From positions 62,001 to 126,000 of the forward strand of contig NZ_JBLGTV010000004.1 of assembly GCF_047468865.1 (NCBI RefSeq): a stretch of 64,000 nucleotides of DNA. The letters are read 5' to 3'. Source of the stretch: Castellaniella hirudinis_A (GTDB taxonomy: Bacteria; Pseudomonadota; Gammaproteobacteria; Burkholderiales; Burkholderiaceae_B). The stretch's first letter is position 1; each line of letters begins with the position of its first letter. The position numbers and the translations under genes are program-made. Below the pieces are notes generated by a model. The model was given only the letters and a program-made list of their open reading frames with translations. It had not been told where the DNA came from and did not search any database. This document shows positions 35,906-46,778 of the stretch, one piece after another.

Positions 35906-36658
35906 TTAAAGATTGCAGCGCGCCAACCGGAACGCCACATCGCGCGCGACCGCCTGCGGCTTGGCCTGGTTGTCCTGGGTGGAAAACCGTACCCAGATCA
36001 CGTATTTGTTGGCGCTGATTTCGGGAAACACCTGGTGTTCGCCATCCACCCAGACCCGCAGCAACTGGAAGGTCTTGCCCCCCAGCATTTCCTGGTACGC
36101 CCCCTGGCTGGCCACTTGGTCGCGGGCATCGCCGGCATCGCGCAGCAGCTGTAGAATCAGCGCCATCGCCTGGTGCAGGCACATCATGGGCGCGATCCAG
36201 CCGTTCAGGTCGCGGACGCGGGTTTCGGACGGTTTGACCTGCCACGCGTAATAAGAGGGCAAGTCGATGGGCGACGACCCCCCCGGCACCGTGATGCGGC
36301 CGCGCAGGCTGGACAGCCATTCGTTGTCGCGCAGGCACTGGCCGATGCGCCCCTGGCCCGCCAAGGCCGCCGAGGCGCCCTGGATATCGGTCAACAGACC
36401 ATCGACCGTGGGCACATCCACCCCCGGGTGCTCGCGCAGGGCCGCCAGGGCGGAGCGATGGCGATCCAGGTCTTGCAAGACGGCCGTGCGCACATCGGCG
36501 CGTTCACAGACATCCAGGAGATCGAACAAGGTCGCCAGGGCGATCTGATGGTGGTGGGGGTCTTCGCCCCGGGCGAAAAAGAACAAACGGTCGAAAAGAT
36601 ATTCGACCCGCAGCAGGGTGCGGACACGCTCGTTGCAGGGGTACTCGTAGAGAATCAC
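35906..36658 (-). CDS. zapD: Cell division protein ZapD
   Basis: A 250-residue cytoplasmic FtsZ-associated protein (formerly DUF1342/YacF). The N-terminus ILYEYPCNERVRTLLRVEYL and the block LPSYYAWQ are hallmarks. It promotes lateral bundling of FtsZ. It starts with GTG overlapping the coaE stop by four bases. In many proteobacteria yacG follows; here the RND adaptor gene takes that place. Confidence 0.93.
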   Translation of the reverse strand: MILYEYPCNERVRTLLRVEYLFDRLFFFARGEDPHHHQIALATLFDLLDVCERADVRTAVLQDLDRHRSALAALREHPGVDVPTVDGLLTDIQGASAALAGQGRIGQCLRDNEWLSSLRGRITVPGGSSPIDLPSYYAWQVKPSETRVRDLNGWIAPMMCLHQAMALILQLLRDAGDARDQVASQGAYQEMLGGKTFQLLRVWVDGEHQVFPEISANKYVIWVRFSTQDNQAKPQAVARDVAFRLARCNL

Positions 36659-37299
36659 ACGCTAGACCCTATTTTGGGGATATCCCGGACAAGCCGCTGC
36701 GAGGCCAGGCGGGCCCAGGACTGATGGAAATGCCAGGATTGCTGGCGCAGGGCGTCCAGCGAGGTGGCGCCATCATTGATGATGACATCATCGGCGGCGG
36801 CCAGACGGGTTTCCCTGGGGGCTTGTGCGGACATGATACGCCCAATGGCCTCTGGCGTCAGCCCGCTGCGGGCGCCCACCCGGCGCACCTGCGTATCGGG
36901 GTCGCAATCGACCACGCACACGCGATCGACCCGCTGGCGCCAACGCCCGGTCTCGACCAACAGGGGCACGACATACACCACATAGGCGCCGCCGGCCTGC
37001 GCGGCCTGCCGCTGGACGGCCTGCTCGATCAAGGGGTGCACGATGGCTTCGAGCCGCTGGCGCGCCGCCGGGTCGGCAAAGGCGTGCGCGCGCATCCAGG
37101 CGCGATCCAGGCCGCCGTCGGCGGCAACGGCGACCTCGCCGAACGCCTGGCGCAACGCCGCCATGGCCTGCCCCCCGGGCCGGGTGAGGTCGCGGGCGAT
37201 CTCGTCGGTATCAATGACGCTGGCCCCCCACTGGCCCAGCCACTGGGCCACTTGGGACTTGCCCGAGCCGATGCCGCCGGTCAGGCCGATTGAAAACAT
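36655..37299 (-). CDS. coaE: Dephospho-CoA kinase
   Basis: A 214-residue enzyme catalysing the last step of coenzyme A synthesis. The P-loop GLTGGIGSGKS lies at 5-15, DTDEIARDL at about 35-43, and RDIP-type sequence near the C-terminus is usual. ATG 37299 gives the standard MFSIGLTGG start. It lies 82 bases after the pilD-like gene and overlaps zapD, the conserved coaE-zapD pair. Confidence 0.94.
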   Translation of the reverse strand: MFSIGLTGGIGSGKSQVAQWLGQWGASVIDTDEIARDLTRPGGQAMAALRQAFGEVAVAADGGLDRAWMRAHAFADPAARQRLEAIVHPLIEQAVQRQAAQAGGAYVVYVVPLLVETGRWRQRVDRVCVVDCDPDTQVRRVGARSGLTPEAIGRIMSAQAPRETRLAAADDVIINDGATSLDALRQQSWHFHQSWARLASQRLVRDIPKIGSSV

Positions 37300-37381
37300 G
37301 ATGAAGCCGCCATGATATTGGTTTGGAATCGCAGTCTGGACTGTATCGTAGCAAGAAAATATGGAGAAATTTTGAAAAGCC

Positions 37382-38086
37382 TCAGACCGCGCCCAACACC
37401 AGGCCCAGACAGGCATGCGCCCGATCCGGGCCCAGCAAAACCCATGGCAGGGCCGCCAGGCTCAGGCACGGGCCGAAGGGGTAGGACGACCGCCGGCCGG
37501 CCCAGCCACTGAGCCACCACAACACACCCAGCACACAGGCCAGCCACAGCACCACCGACACCAGCGGCCCACCCAGCCAGGCTGCCAGCATGGCCAGGCA
37601 CTTGACGTCCCCGCCCCCCAGGCCCGCCTGCCCCCGCATCCGGTGATACGCCCAGGCCAGCCCCGCCAGCCCGCACCAGACCAGGCCGGACAGCAGGACG
37701 GCGGGCACCAGCCCCAGGGGCCCGCACAGCCAACCCAAGCCCATCAAGGGCAACGTCAGGGCATCCGGCAGCAAGCCGCTGTGCCAATCCAGGAAAGCCA
37801 AGGCCCCCAGGCCCAGACACAGCACCCCGCCGGCCAGACCCAGCCCGGCCTGATCCCACGACAACCAGAATACGGCGCCGCCGGCCAGCGCGCCGCACAG
37901 AGCATCCGGCCACCGAACAGGGGCGCGGCCATAAGCCCGCCGGGCGGCCCCCCATAACGTTTCCGCATTGGCCGCCGCCCCGGCCCGCAGGCGGCGCGCA
38001 TAGCCCTGGGACCACGCGGCAAACCCCGCGCCCGCCCAGGCCGCCAACCCGGCCAGGATCAGGCTGGCCGCGGCCGCCGCGCTCAT
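37382..38086 (-). CDS. Short A24-family prepilin peptidase (PilD-like) lacking the cysteine-rich domain
   Basis: A 234-residue polytopic membrane protein. The two catalytic aspartates of type IV prepilin peptidases are present: D100 in FLDWHSGLLPDALT and D160 in GLGGGDVK. The N-terminal N-methyltransferase region with paired CxxC motifs, present in full-length PilD (about 270-290 residues), is missing. The position upstream of coaE-zapD is the normal place for pilD in Burkholderiales, but pilB and pilC are absent. It may be a shortened relic or a peptidase-only enzyme. Confidence 0.82.
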   Translation of the reverse strand: MSAAAAASLILAGLAAWAGAGFAAWSQGYARRLRAGAAANAETLWGAARRAYGRAPVRWPDALCGALAGGAVFWLSWDQAGLGLAGGVLCLGLGALAFLDWHSGLLPDALTLPLMGLGWLCGPLGLVPAVLLSGLVWCGLAGLAWAYHRMRGQAGLGGGDVKCLAMLAAWLGGPLVSVVLWLACVLGVLWWLSGWAGRRSSYPFGPCLSLAALPWVLLGPDRAHACLGLVLGAV

Positions 38087-38218
38087 GGCGTCCTCCGGGC
38101 CGCGCCATGCCGGCTGGCCGCGCCGGCCGACCCCCGGCAAAGCCGGGCCCAGGCTGCCCAAGCCACCGGCAAATGCGTAAAATGGCTTCTTTGCCAACCC
38201 TCTGCCTCTGTGACCCTC

Positions 38219-38905
38219 ATGCTGCGTCCTCACTCTTTGTCCTCCCGCCTGCTGGGCGTCGGCCTGCTGGGCCTGCTGGGGGCCTGCGCCCAACAGGCCG
38301 GCTATTACGACCCCCCGCACGAAAGCACCACCTCAGATGCCCGGCAGCGCGCCCAGGGCGGCAGCGGCGCGATCGCCCCCTCTCAGCTGCAGCTGGGCTT
38401 CGGCGGCCAGGACACCCGCCAGGCGCCTGCCTCGGCCGCCGCGCCGGCCGCCGCCGACGCCGCCCTCCCCGTCCCGGTATCGCCCGATCCGGCCGCGCCG
38501 GCCACCACGGGCCGCACCGGCCTGCCCCAGGCCCTGGCCGACACGCGCACCTACCTGGGGACGGTGGCCTGCACGGACGCATCCGCCTGCCTGGCCCGGC
38601 GCCTGGTGCTGACCCTGGCCCCGGACGGCCAATGGCGGGCGCGCAGCACCCCCCTCCAAGGCAACGCCCCGGTCGACACAGCCATGGGCTGCTGGTTCCC
38701 GACCCAATCCGCCCCCCCGCGCATCGTGCTGCTGGCGGGCGAACACCCTTATGCCAGCCTGGAACTGGCGCAATCCAATGTGTTCAAGGTGCTGCGCCTG
38801 AACGACCAGGCCCCCTTGCTGGAATCCCGCCTGACCCGCCAGGCCGACCTCGACCCCATTGCCGAACTGGCTTCGCGGCCGGCGCAGGCCTGCCCGGCGC
38901 AATAA
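38219..38905 (+). CDS. Predicted lipoprotein, possibly NlpE-N-like
   Basis: A 228-residue protein with a lipoprotein signal (hydrophobic segment then LLGAC, lipidated Cys near residue 23). A low-complexity Ala/Pro linker at about 50-105 precedes a compact domain with TYLGTVACTDASACLARRLV, which recalls the paired-cysteine start of the NlpE N-terminal domain (copper/envelope stress sensor family). The match is weak. ATG 38219 is preferred over an in-frame GTG at 38210. It is divergent from the pilD-like gene. Confidence 0.6.
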   Translation: MLRPHSLSSRLLGVGLLGLLGACAQQAGYYDPPHESTTSDARQRAQGGSGAIAPSQLQLGFGGQDTRQAPASAAAPAAADAALPVPVSPDPAAPATTGRTGLPQALADTRTYLGTVACTDASACLARRLVLTLAPDGQWRARSTPLQGNAPVDTAMGCWFPTQSAPPRIVLLAGEHPYASLELAQSNVFKVLRLNDQAPLLESRLTRQADLDPIAELASRPAQACPAQ

Positions 38906-39029
38906 GCCGCCACCCGCCCGGCGGCCTGCGGGCACGCCGGACTGACTTTGCAGACGGGCAATTTCGCCCCGCAGCTCGGCGGCAGCCTGCGGGCACGCCA
39001 GGCTGACCGCACACGGGAAAACTGCCCGG

Positions 39030-39338
39030 TCAGCCCGCGCGCAACGCGGAGCGGACACCGCTGCGCGCATCCATCGGGTCGTCCTGAGCGGGGATTTTCA
39101 GGTGGCAGCGCAGGCAACGCCGGGTGAGTTCCACCGCATTGCGCACCCCGACCTTATAAAAGATACGGGCCCGATGGGCCTCGACCGTGCGATGGGACAA
39201 GCCGAGTTCCGCGGCAATGACCTTGTTCGAGCGTCCCGCCGTGATGTAGCCGGCCACCTGGCGTTCGCGCAGGGTAAGCCGCTGCCAGGGCGGCGTATCG
39301 GGATGATGGCCTCCGGGACGCGGATAAGGGATGGGCAT
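39030..39338 (-). CDS. Orphan LuxR-type helix-turn-helix protein
   Basis: A 102-residue protein made of little more than a LuxR/FixJ DNA-binding domain: LTLRERQVAGYITAGRSN, KVIAAELGLSHRTVEAHRA and RIFYKVGVRNAVELTRRC. There is no receiver or autoinducer domain. An ideal AGAGGAG site precedes the ATG. Possibly a GerE-like or truncated response regulator; no sensor kinase is near. The 124 bases to the lipoprotein gene hold an imperfect 15-base direct repeat (38924-38938 and 38985-38999) and no gene. Confidence 0.8.
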   Translation of the reverse strand: MPIPYPRPGGHHPDTPPWQRLTLRERQVAGYITAGRSNKVIAAELGLSHRTVEAHRARIFYKVGVRNAVELTRRCLRCHLKIPAQDDPMDARSGVRSALRAG

Positions 39339-39436
39339 GATGAATCTCCTCTTTTAATATTGCATTTTGTAAAAGGATTCTTTCATGCTTGGTTACCCGA
39401 AACAGCTGCCAACGCTGACAGCGCCCGGGACAATAA

Positions 39437-40288
39437 CTACACGGCCGTGAATTCCAGGTTGTCGATCAGGCGGGTGCCGCCCAGACGGGCGGCCGTCAAC
39501 ACCACCAGGGGCTCGCCCGCCTGGATTTCATCCTGGCTGGGTGCCTGGAGATCGCGCTGGCGCCGCACCGCCACATAATCCGGCGCCCAGCCCCGGGCCT
39601 GCAGGGACTGCATGGCGCCGGCCTCGACCACGGCCAGATCCGACGGCCCCGCCCGCAGGGTGTCGCGCACCTGTTGCAGCAGGCCATACAAGTAAGGCGC
39701 TTCGGCGCGCTCGGCCGCCGACAGATAGCGATTGCGCGACGACAGGGCCAGCCCGTCGGCATCGCGCACGGTTTCGTGGGCAAGGATTTCAACCGGCAAC
39801 TGGAACTGCCGGCACATGGCCCGCACCACCATCAGTTGCTGGTAGTCTTTCTTGCCGAACACGGCCACGCGCGGCTGCACACAGGAAAACAGCTTCAGCA
39901 CGACCGTGCTGACGCCCATGAAGAAATCCGGGCGGAACGCGCCTTCCAGGATCTGGCCCAGAGCCTGGCCGGGCTGGATGCGGAAGTTCTGCGGCTCGGG
40001 ATAGAGCTCGCGCTCGTCGGGCGCAAACAACACGTACACGTCGCGTTCGCCTTCCAGCTTGGCGATGTCGTCCTGCAGGGTGCGCGGATAGCGGTCGAAG
40101 TCTTCGTTGGGGCCAAACTGCAGGCGATTGACGAAAATACTGGCCACGACGGGGTCGCCATGCTGGCGCGCCAGGCGCATCAGCGACAAATGCGCCGCAT
40201 GCAGATTGCCCATGGTGGGCACGAAAGCCACCCGCAACTGGCCGCGCAACTGGTCGCGCAAGGCTTCAATGGAATGAACAACTTTCAA
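39437..40288 (-). CDS. panC: Pantothenate synthetase with altered HxGH motif
   Basis: A 283-residue ATP-dependent ligase joining pantoate and beta-alanine. The markers VPTMGN, FVNRLQFGPNEDF, VFGKKDYQQL and DGLALSSRNRYLS are present. The nucleotidyl-transferase HxGH motif is changed to HAAH (residues 30-33), and the usual RPG near the pantoate site is RPD. The start is TTG 40288 with GGAG upstream. It belongs to the conserved panC-scpA-DUF3460 block. Probably functional, but the altered glycine is unusual. Confidence 0.9.
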   Translation of the reverse strand: MKVVHSIEALRDQLRGQLRVAFVPTMGNLHAAHLSLMRLARQHGDPVVASIFVNRLQFGPNEDFDRYPRTLQDDIAKLEGERDVYVLFAPDERELYPEPQNFRIQPGQALGQILEGAFRPDFFMGVSTVVLKLFSCVQPRVAVFGKKDYQQLMVVRAMCRQFQLPVEILAHETVRDADGLALSSRNRYLSAAERAEAPYLYGLLQQVRDTLRAGPSDLAVVEAGAMQSLQARGWAPDYVAVRRQRDLQAPSQDEIQAGEPLVVLTAARLGGTRLIDNLEFTAV

Positions 40289-40308
40289 GAGAGGCTCCGG
40301 TAACGGCG

Positions 40309-41175
40309 TCAAGCCGAACGCGTATAGGATAAACGGACATACAGCGGCGCATACGGCGCCGCCTGGGTGATGTCCAGCAGGGATTCGCGGCACAGTTCCA
40401 GCAGGGCCAGGAAATGCACCACGATCACGGCGGCCGGCTCGCCCATCTGGATGCGTTCCAGGAAAAGCTCGGTGAATTCCATGTAGCGCACGGCCGACAG
40501 GCGCCGCAGGATGTGGCTCATGTGGTCGCGCACGGACAACTGTTCGCGTGTAATGCGGTGGCTGGCATTCAGGCGGGCACGCCGCAGGATGGCGGCCCAG
40601 GCCTCGCGCAGATCGGCCACGCCGACTTCAGGCAGCAGGATTTCCGCCGCCAGGTCGGCCTGGGCATGGCCCACCATGAAATCCCGCCCCACCCGCGGCA
40701 GGGCATCCAGCTGCTGGGCCGCCAGCTTGATGCGTTCGTATTCCAGCAGGCGGCGCACCAGTTCGGCGCGCGGATCCTCGGCTTCTTCGCCGGTATCCGA
40801 TTTGCGCACCGGCAGCAGCATGCGCGACTTGATTTCGATCAGCAAGGCGGCCATCAGCAGATATTCGCCGGCCAGTTCCAGATTGGTGCGGCGCACCTGC
40901 TCGACGTAGGCCAGATATTGCGCCGTGACTTCCGCCATGGGAATGTCCAGCACGTTGAAATTCTGCTTGCGGATCAGGTAGAGCAGCAAGTCCAGCGGCC
41001 CCTCGAAGGCTTCCAGAAAGACTTCGAGCGCATCGGGCGGGATATACAGGTCTTGGGGGATGGCGAACAGGGGCTCGCCATACAAGCGGGCCAAGGCCAC
41101 GTGGTCGATGACATCGGGCGTGCTGTCCACGGCCGGGGCCATCAGGGCGTCCAGCCCGGGGTCCGCAGACGGCAT
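40309..41175 (-). CDS. scpA: Segregation and condensation protein A
   Basis: A 288-residue kleisin of the bacterial condensin complex with SMC and ScpB. The family core YIPPDALEVFLEAFEGPLDL, LIRKQNFNVLDIPMAEVTAQY and EYLLMAALLIEIKSRMLLP is clear. It acts on the chromosome in DNA compaction and segregation. The C-terminal winged helix begins after about residue 200. It is 20 bases upstream of panC and nine bases after DUF3460. Confidence 0.93.
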   Translation of the reverse strand: MPSADPGLDALMAPAVDSTPDVIDHVALARLYGEPLFAIPQDLYIPPDALEVFLEAFEGPLDLLLYLIRKQNFNVLDIPMAEVTAQYLAYVEQVRRTNLELAGEYLLMAALLIEIKSRMLLPVRKSDTGEEAEDPRAELVRRLLEYERIKLAAQQLDALPRVGRDFMVGHAQADLAAEILLPEVGVADLREAWAAILRRARLNASHRITREQLSVRDHMSHILRRLSAVRYMEFTELFLERIQMGEPAAVIVVHFLALLELCRESLLDITQAAPYAPLYVRLSYTRSA

Positions 41176-41184
41176 GGCGGGAAA

Positions 41185-41376
41185 TCAGGCCTTTTGATAA
41201 TAGACGTAGGGATCCTGGGCGACCTTGGACGCCCGGAAGCCGTCTTGCTGCTCGGGGTTGAGGTCTTTGTCCCACAGGCGAAAGCGACCGGCGCGCTGGC
41301 GGGCTTCGGTGTCGGGGTGGTCGGTCTTGTATTGGGTCAGGAACTGGGTGAGTTCGGACGTGTGGTTGTTTGCCAT
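41185..41376 (-). CDS. DUF3460 family small protein
   Basis: A 63-residue cytoplasmic protein. Sequence MANNHTSELTQFLTQYK and the ending DPYVYYQKA match DUF3460, common upstream of scpA in Burkholderiales. Function unknown; conserved location suggests a role with ScpA. Confidence 0.85.
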   Translation of the reverse strand: MANNHTSELTQFLTQYKTDHPDTEARQRAGRFRLWDKDLNPEQQDGFRASKVAQDPYVYYQKA

Positions 41377-41470
41377 GATGTCTTCAAAGCCAGGAATAAT
41401 AAAGCGAGTTTACAGCACCTGCGCCACTTGCCGCGATCAGCCCCGCCACACGCGGCACCGCCTGCGGCGC

Positions 41471-41498
41471 AGCCCCTGCGGCACATGGCGCAGGGGCT
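41471..41498. repeat. Intergenic dyad AGCCCCTGCG / CGCAGGGGCT
   Basis: A perfect 10-bp inverted repeat with an eight-base loop in the 156-base gap between DUF3460 and the XRE regulator. It is flanked by two copies of a 15-base direct repeat (41442-41456 and 41511-41525) and two copies of GGGGCTACGGC. No T-run. Its core CCCCTGCG/CGCAGGGG recurs at 55470-55515. Confidence 0.6.
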
Positions 41499-41532
41499 AC
41501 GGCGCGCGCGCCCGCCACACGCGGCGCGGGGG

Positions 41533-42321
41533 CTACGGCACGGCCCCCCGCAGCAGCATCACCAGCTTGCAATCCGGGCGGATCGCCAGCCTGAAGGTGA
41601 ATTGGCGAAACCGCAACAAACCGTGCTGGGGATGCTGGAATTCGCGGGTGCCGCCTTCGCGGTCCACCACGGCCTGGCGCGTCCAGCAGTGGGCAAACCA
41701 GGGGTTGCCCGCCTGCAGCTCCGCCACCAGGGCGGCCAGGGCGGGATCGCCCGCCACGGCGGCCACATCGGCGCGGAATTCCGCCACCACCCGGCTGGCG
41801 CGTTCCTGCCAATCCACCACCAGGGACCGCGCCGCCGGATCCATGAAGATGTAGTGCAGCAAATTGGGCCGTCCCGTGGCGGGCCAGCCATCGAACAGCT
41901 GCTGCAAAGGAGGGTTCCAGGCCAGCACGTTCCAGGCCTGATCCAGGATGTAGGCCGGATCGCAGATGCGATCCACGCAATCGCTCAGGCCATCGGGCAG
42001 CGGCACGCCCTCCCGGTGCCCGGCCTGCGGATCGGCGCATTCGGCCAGGCTGAACAGGTAGTGGCGCTCGGCCCGATCCAGCCGCAGGACGTCTGCCAGC
42101 CGCTGCCAGACGTCGGCCGACACCGAAATCCCGCGGCCCTGTTCGATCCAGGTGTACCAAGTGGCGCTGATATCGCACAACTGGGCGATTTCTTCGCGCC
42201 GCAGCCCGGGCGTGCGCCGCCGCACGCCCGCGGGCAAGCCGCAGTCCTGGGGACGGATGCGCCCCCGGGCGCTGCGCAAAAACGCCCCCAAGGCGCGGCG
42301 GCGGGTGTCGTCGTCACGCAA
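41533..42321 (-). CDS. XRE-family regulator with MmyB-like ligand domain
   Basis: A 262-residue regulator. Residues about 25-80 form a helix-turn-helix (RRTPGLRREEIAQLCDISATWYTWIEQGRGI); the rest is the MmyB-like PAS-type ligand-binding domain with NVLAWNPPLQQLF and FRADVAAVAGDP. The family is often linked to control of nearby oxidoreductases, but here it lies between DUF3460 and metH. Target unknown. Confidence 0.88.
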   Translation of the reverse strand: MRDDDTRRRALGAFLRSARGRIRPQDCGLPAGVRRRTPGLRREEIAQLCDISATWYTWIEQGRGISVSADVWQRLADVLRLDRAERHYLFSLAECADPQAGHREGVPLPDGLSDCVDRICDPAYILDQAWNVLAWNPPLQQLFDGWPATGRPNLLHYIFMDPAARSLVVDWQERASRVVAEFRADVAAVAGDPALAALVAELQAGNPWFAHCWTRQAVVDREGGTREFQHPQHGLLRFRQFTFRLAIRPDCKLVMLLRGAVP

Positions 42322-42329
42322 GACGGCCC

Positions 42330-46121
<3,792 letters not shown>

Positions 46122-46173
46122 GAAGGAGGGAGAAGCTTCGATTGTATCGTTATGAAGGAAGGCGGGCGGGAAC

Positions 46174-46279
46174 GGCGGGATTGCTGCTTTGAGGCTGCGC
46201 ATGGGGGGATCGCTGTGTTGGGGTAGCGCATTGGGAGGATCGCTGTGATTGGGGGGATCGCTGCGTTGGGATAGCTCAT
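46174..46279 (-). repeat. 29-base repeat units upstream of metH, each beginning with ATG
   Basis: In metH sense, three 29-base units occupy 46279-46251, 46231-46203 and 46202-46174, with a shortened 18-base unit at 46250-46233. Each full unit begins ATG-A/C-GC and ends in a C-run. Units two and three are contiguous, so their ATGs are in different reading frames; only the last is in frame with metH. This is a degenerate tandem array just before the gene. Function unknown. Confidence 0.85.
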
Positions 46280-46282
46280 CGG

Positions 46283-46377
46283 GGGGTGGGGCATGCCGGG
46301 GGGACAGGTCGCAAATTGGCGGCTTCGCCGATTATGTTGGGGGTGGCTCCAACAGTCCCCCCGGCATGCCCCACCCC
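46283..46377. repeat. Perfect 23-bp inverted repeat with two nested hairpins upstream of metH
   Basis: Arms at 46283-46305 and 46355-46377 are perfectly complementary over 23 bases, separated by 49 bases. The spacer itself holds two smaller hairpins: AATTGGCG-GCTT-CGCCGATT near 46314-46333 (one G-T pair) and GTTGG...CCAAC at 46336-46353. The result is a long stem topped by a two-armed head, as in a structured RNA or a miniature mobile element. It lies about 160 bases upstream of metH. Confidence 0.88.
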
Positions 46378-46396
46378 TCGATTGACGTAGACAAGC

Positions 46397-46539
46397 GGCG
46401 GTGATGCGGTGTCGTGACCTGTGGCGGTGATGCGGTGTCGTGATCTGCGGCGGTGATGCGGTGTCGTGGCCTGTGGCGGCGGCTGTTCCAATGAGAGGAA
46501 GCGGATCGGCGGCGGCTGTTCCAATAAGACGAATCGGAT
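46397..46539. repeat. Tandem arrays: three 26-base and two 32-33-base units
   Basis: Three near-identical 26-base units (46397-46422, 46423-46448, 46449-46474) share the core GGCGGTGATGCGGTGTCGTG. They are followed directly by two units of 33 and 32 bases (46475-46507, 46508-46539) sharing GGCGGCGGCTGTTCCAAT. The unit boundaries are exact. Together with the features to the left they fill most of the 657-base gap upstream of metH; I see no gene in it. Confidence 0.88.
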
Positions 46540-46666
46540 AAGCCCGAGCACACACGAGAACCGCCGATTACGTCACCATGCGGCACGCCGCCATGGAGGA
46601 TGGCCGTCCGCAGCGCTGCTATCTTTCCGTCTTATCTGTCCATCTTATCTGCCGCCCGAGCGCCTT

Positions 46667-46706
46667 GGCGGGCCGAAAACCACCGCCTGGGGGTTTTCGG
46701 CCCGCC
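46667..46706. terminator. 15-bp perfect dyad downstream of the autotransporter gene
   Basis: GGCGGGCCGAAAACC at 46667-46681 pairs perfectly with 46692-46706 around a ten-base loop. It lies 72 bases after the leftward autotransporter stop. There is no T-run, so it may act as a Rho-assisted or 3'-stabilising structure. A 13-base direct repeat (46731-46743 and 46745-46757) lies between. Confidence 0.4.
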
Positions 46707-46778
46707 GCTCAAAAACGGGACGGTTGCTTCGTGAACGCCGGGCCGTGAACGCCGGGCGCGGGCATGCGCCTGGGAGGA

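Noticed and set aside
46122..46600. CRISPR array in the metH upstream region
   Set aside because: Units are adjacent without unique spacers and no cas genes are near; these are plain tandem repeats.
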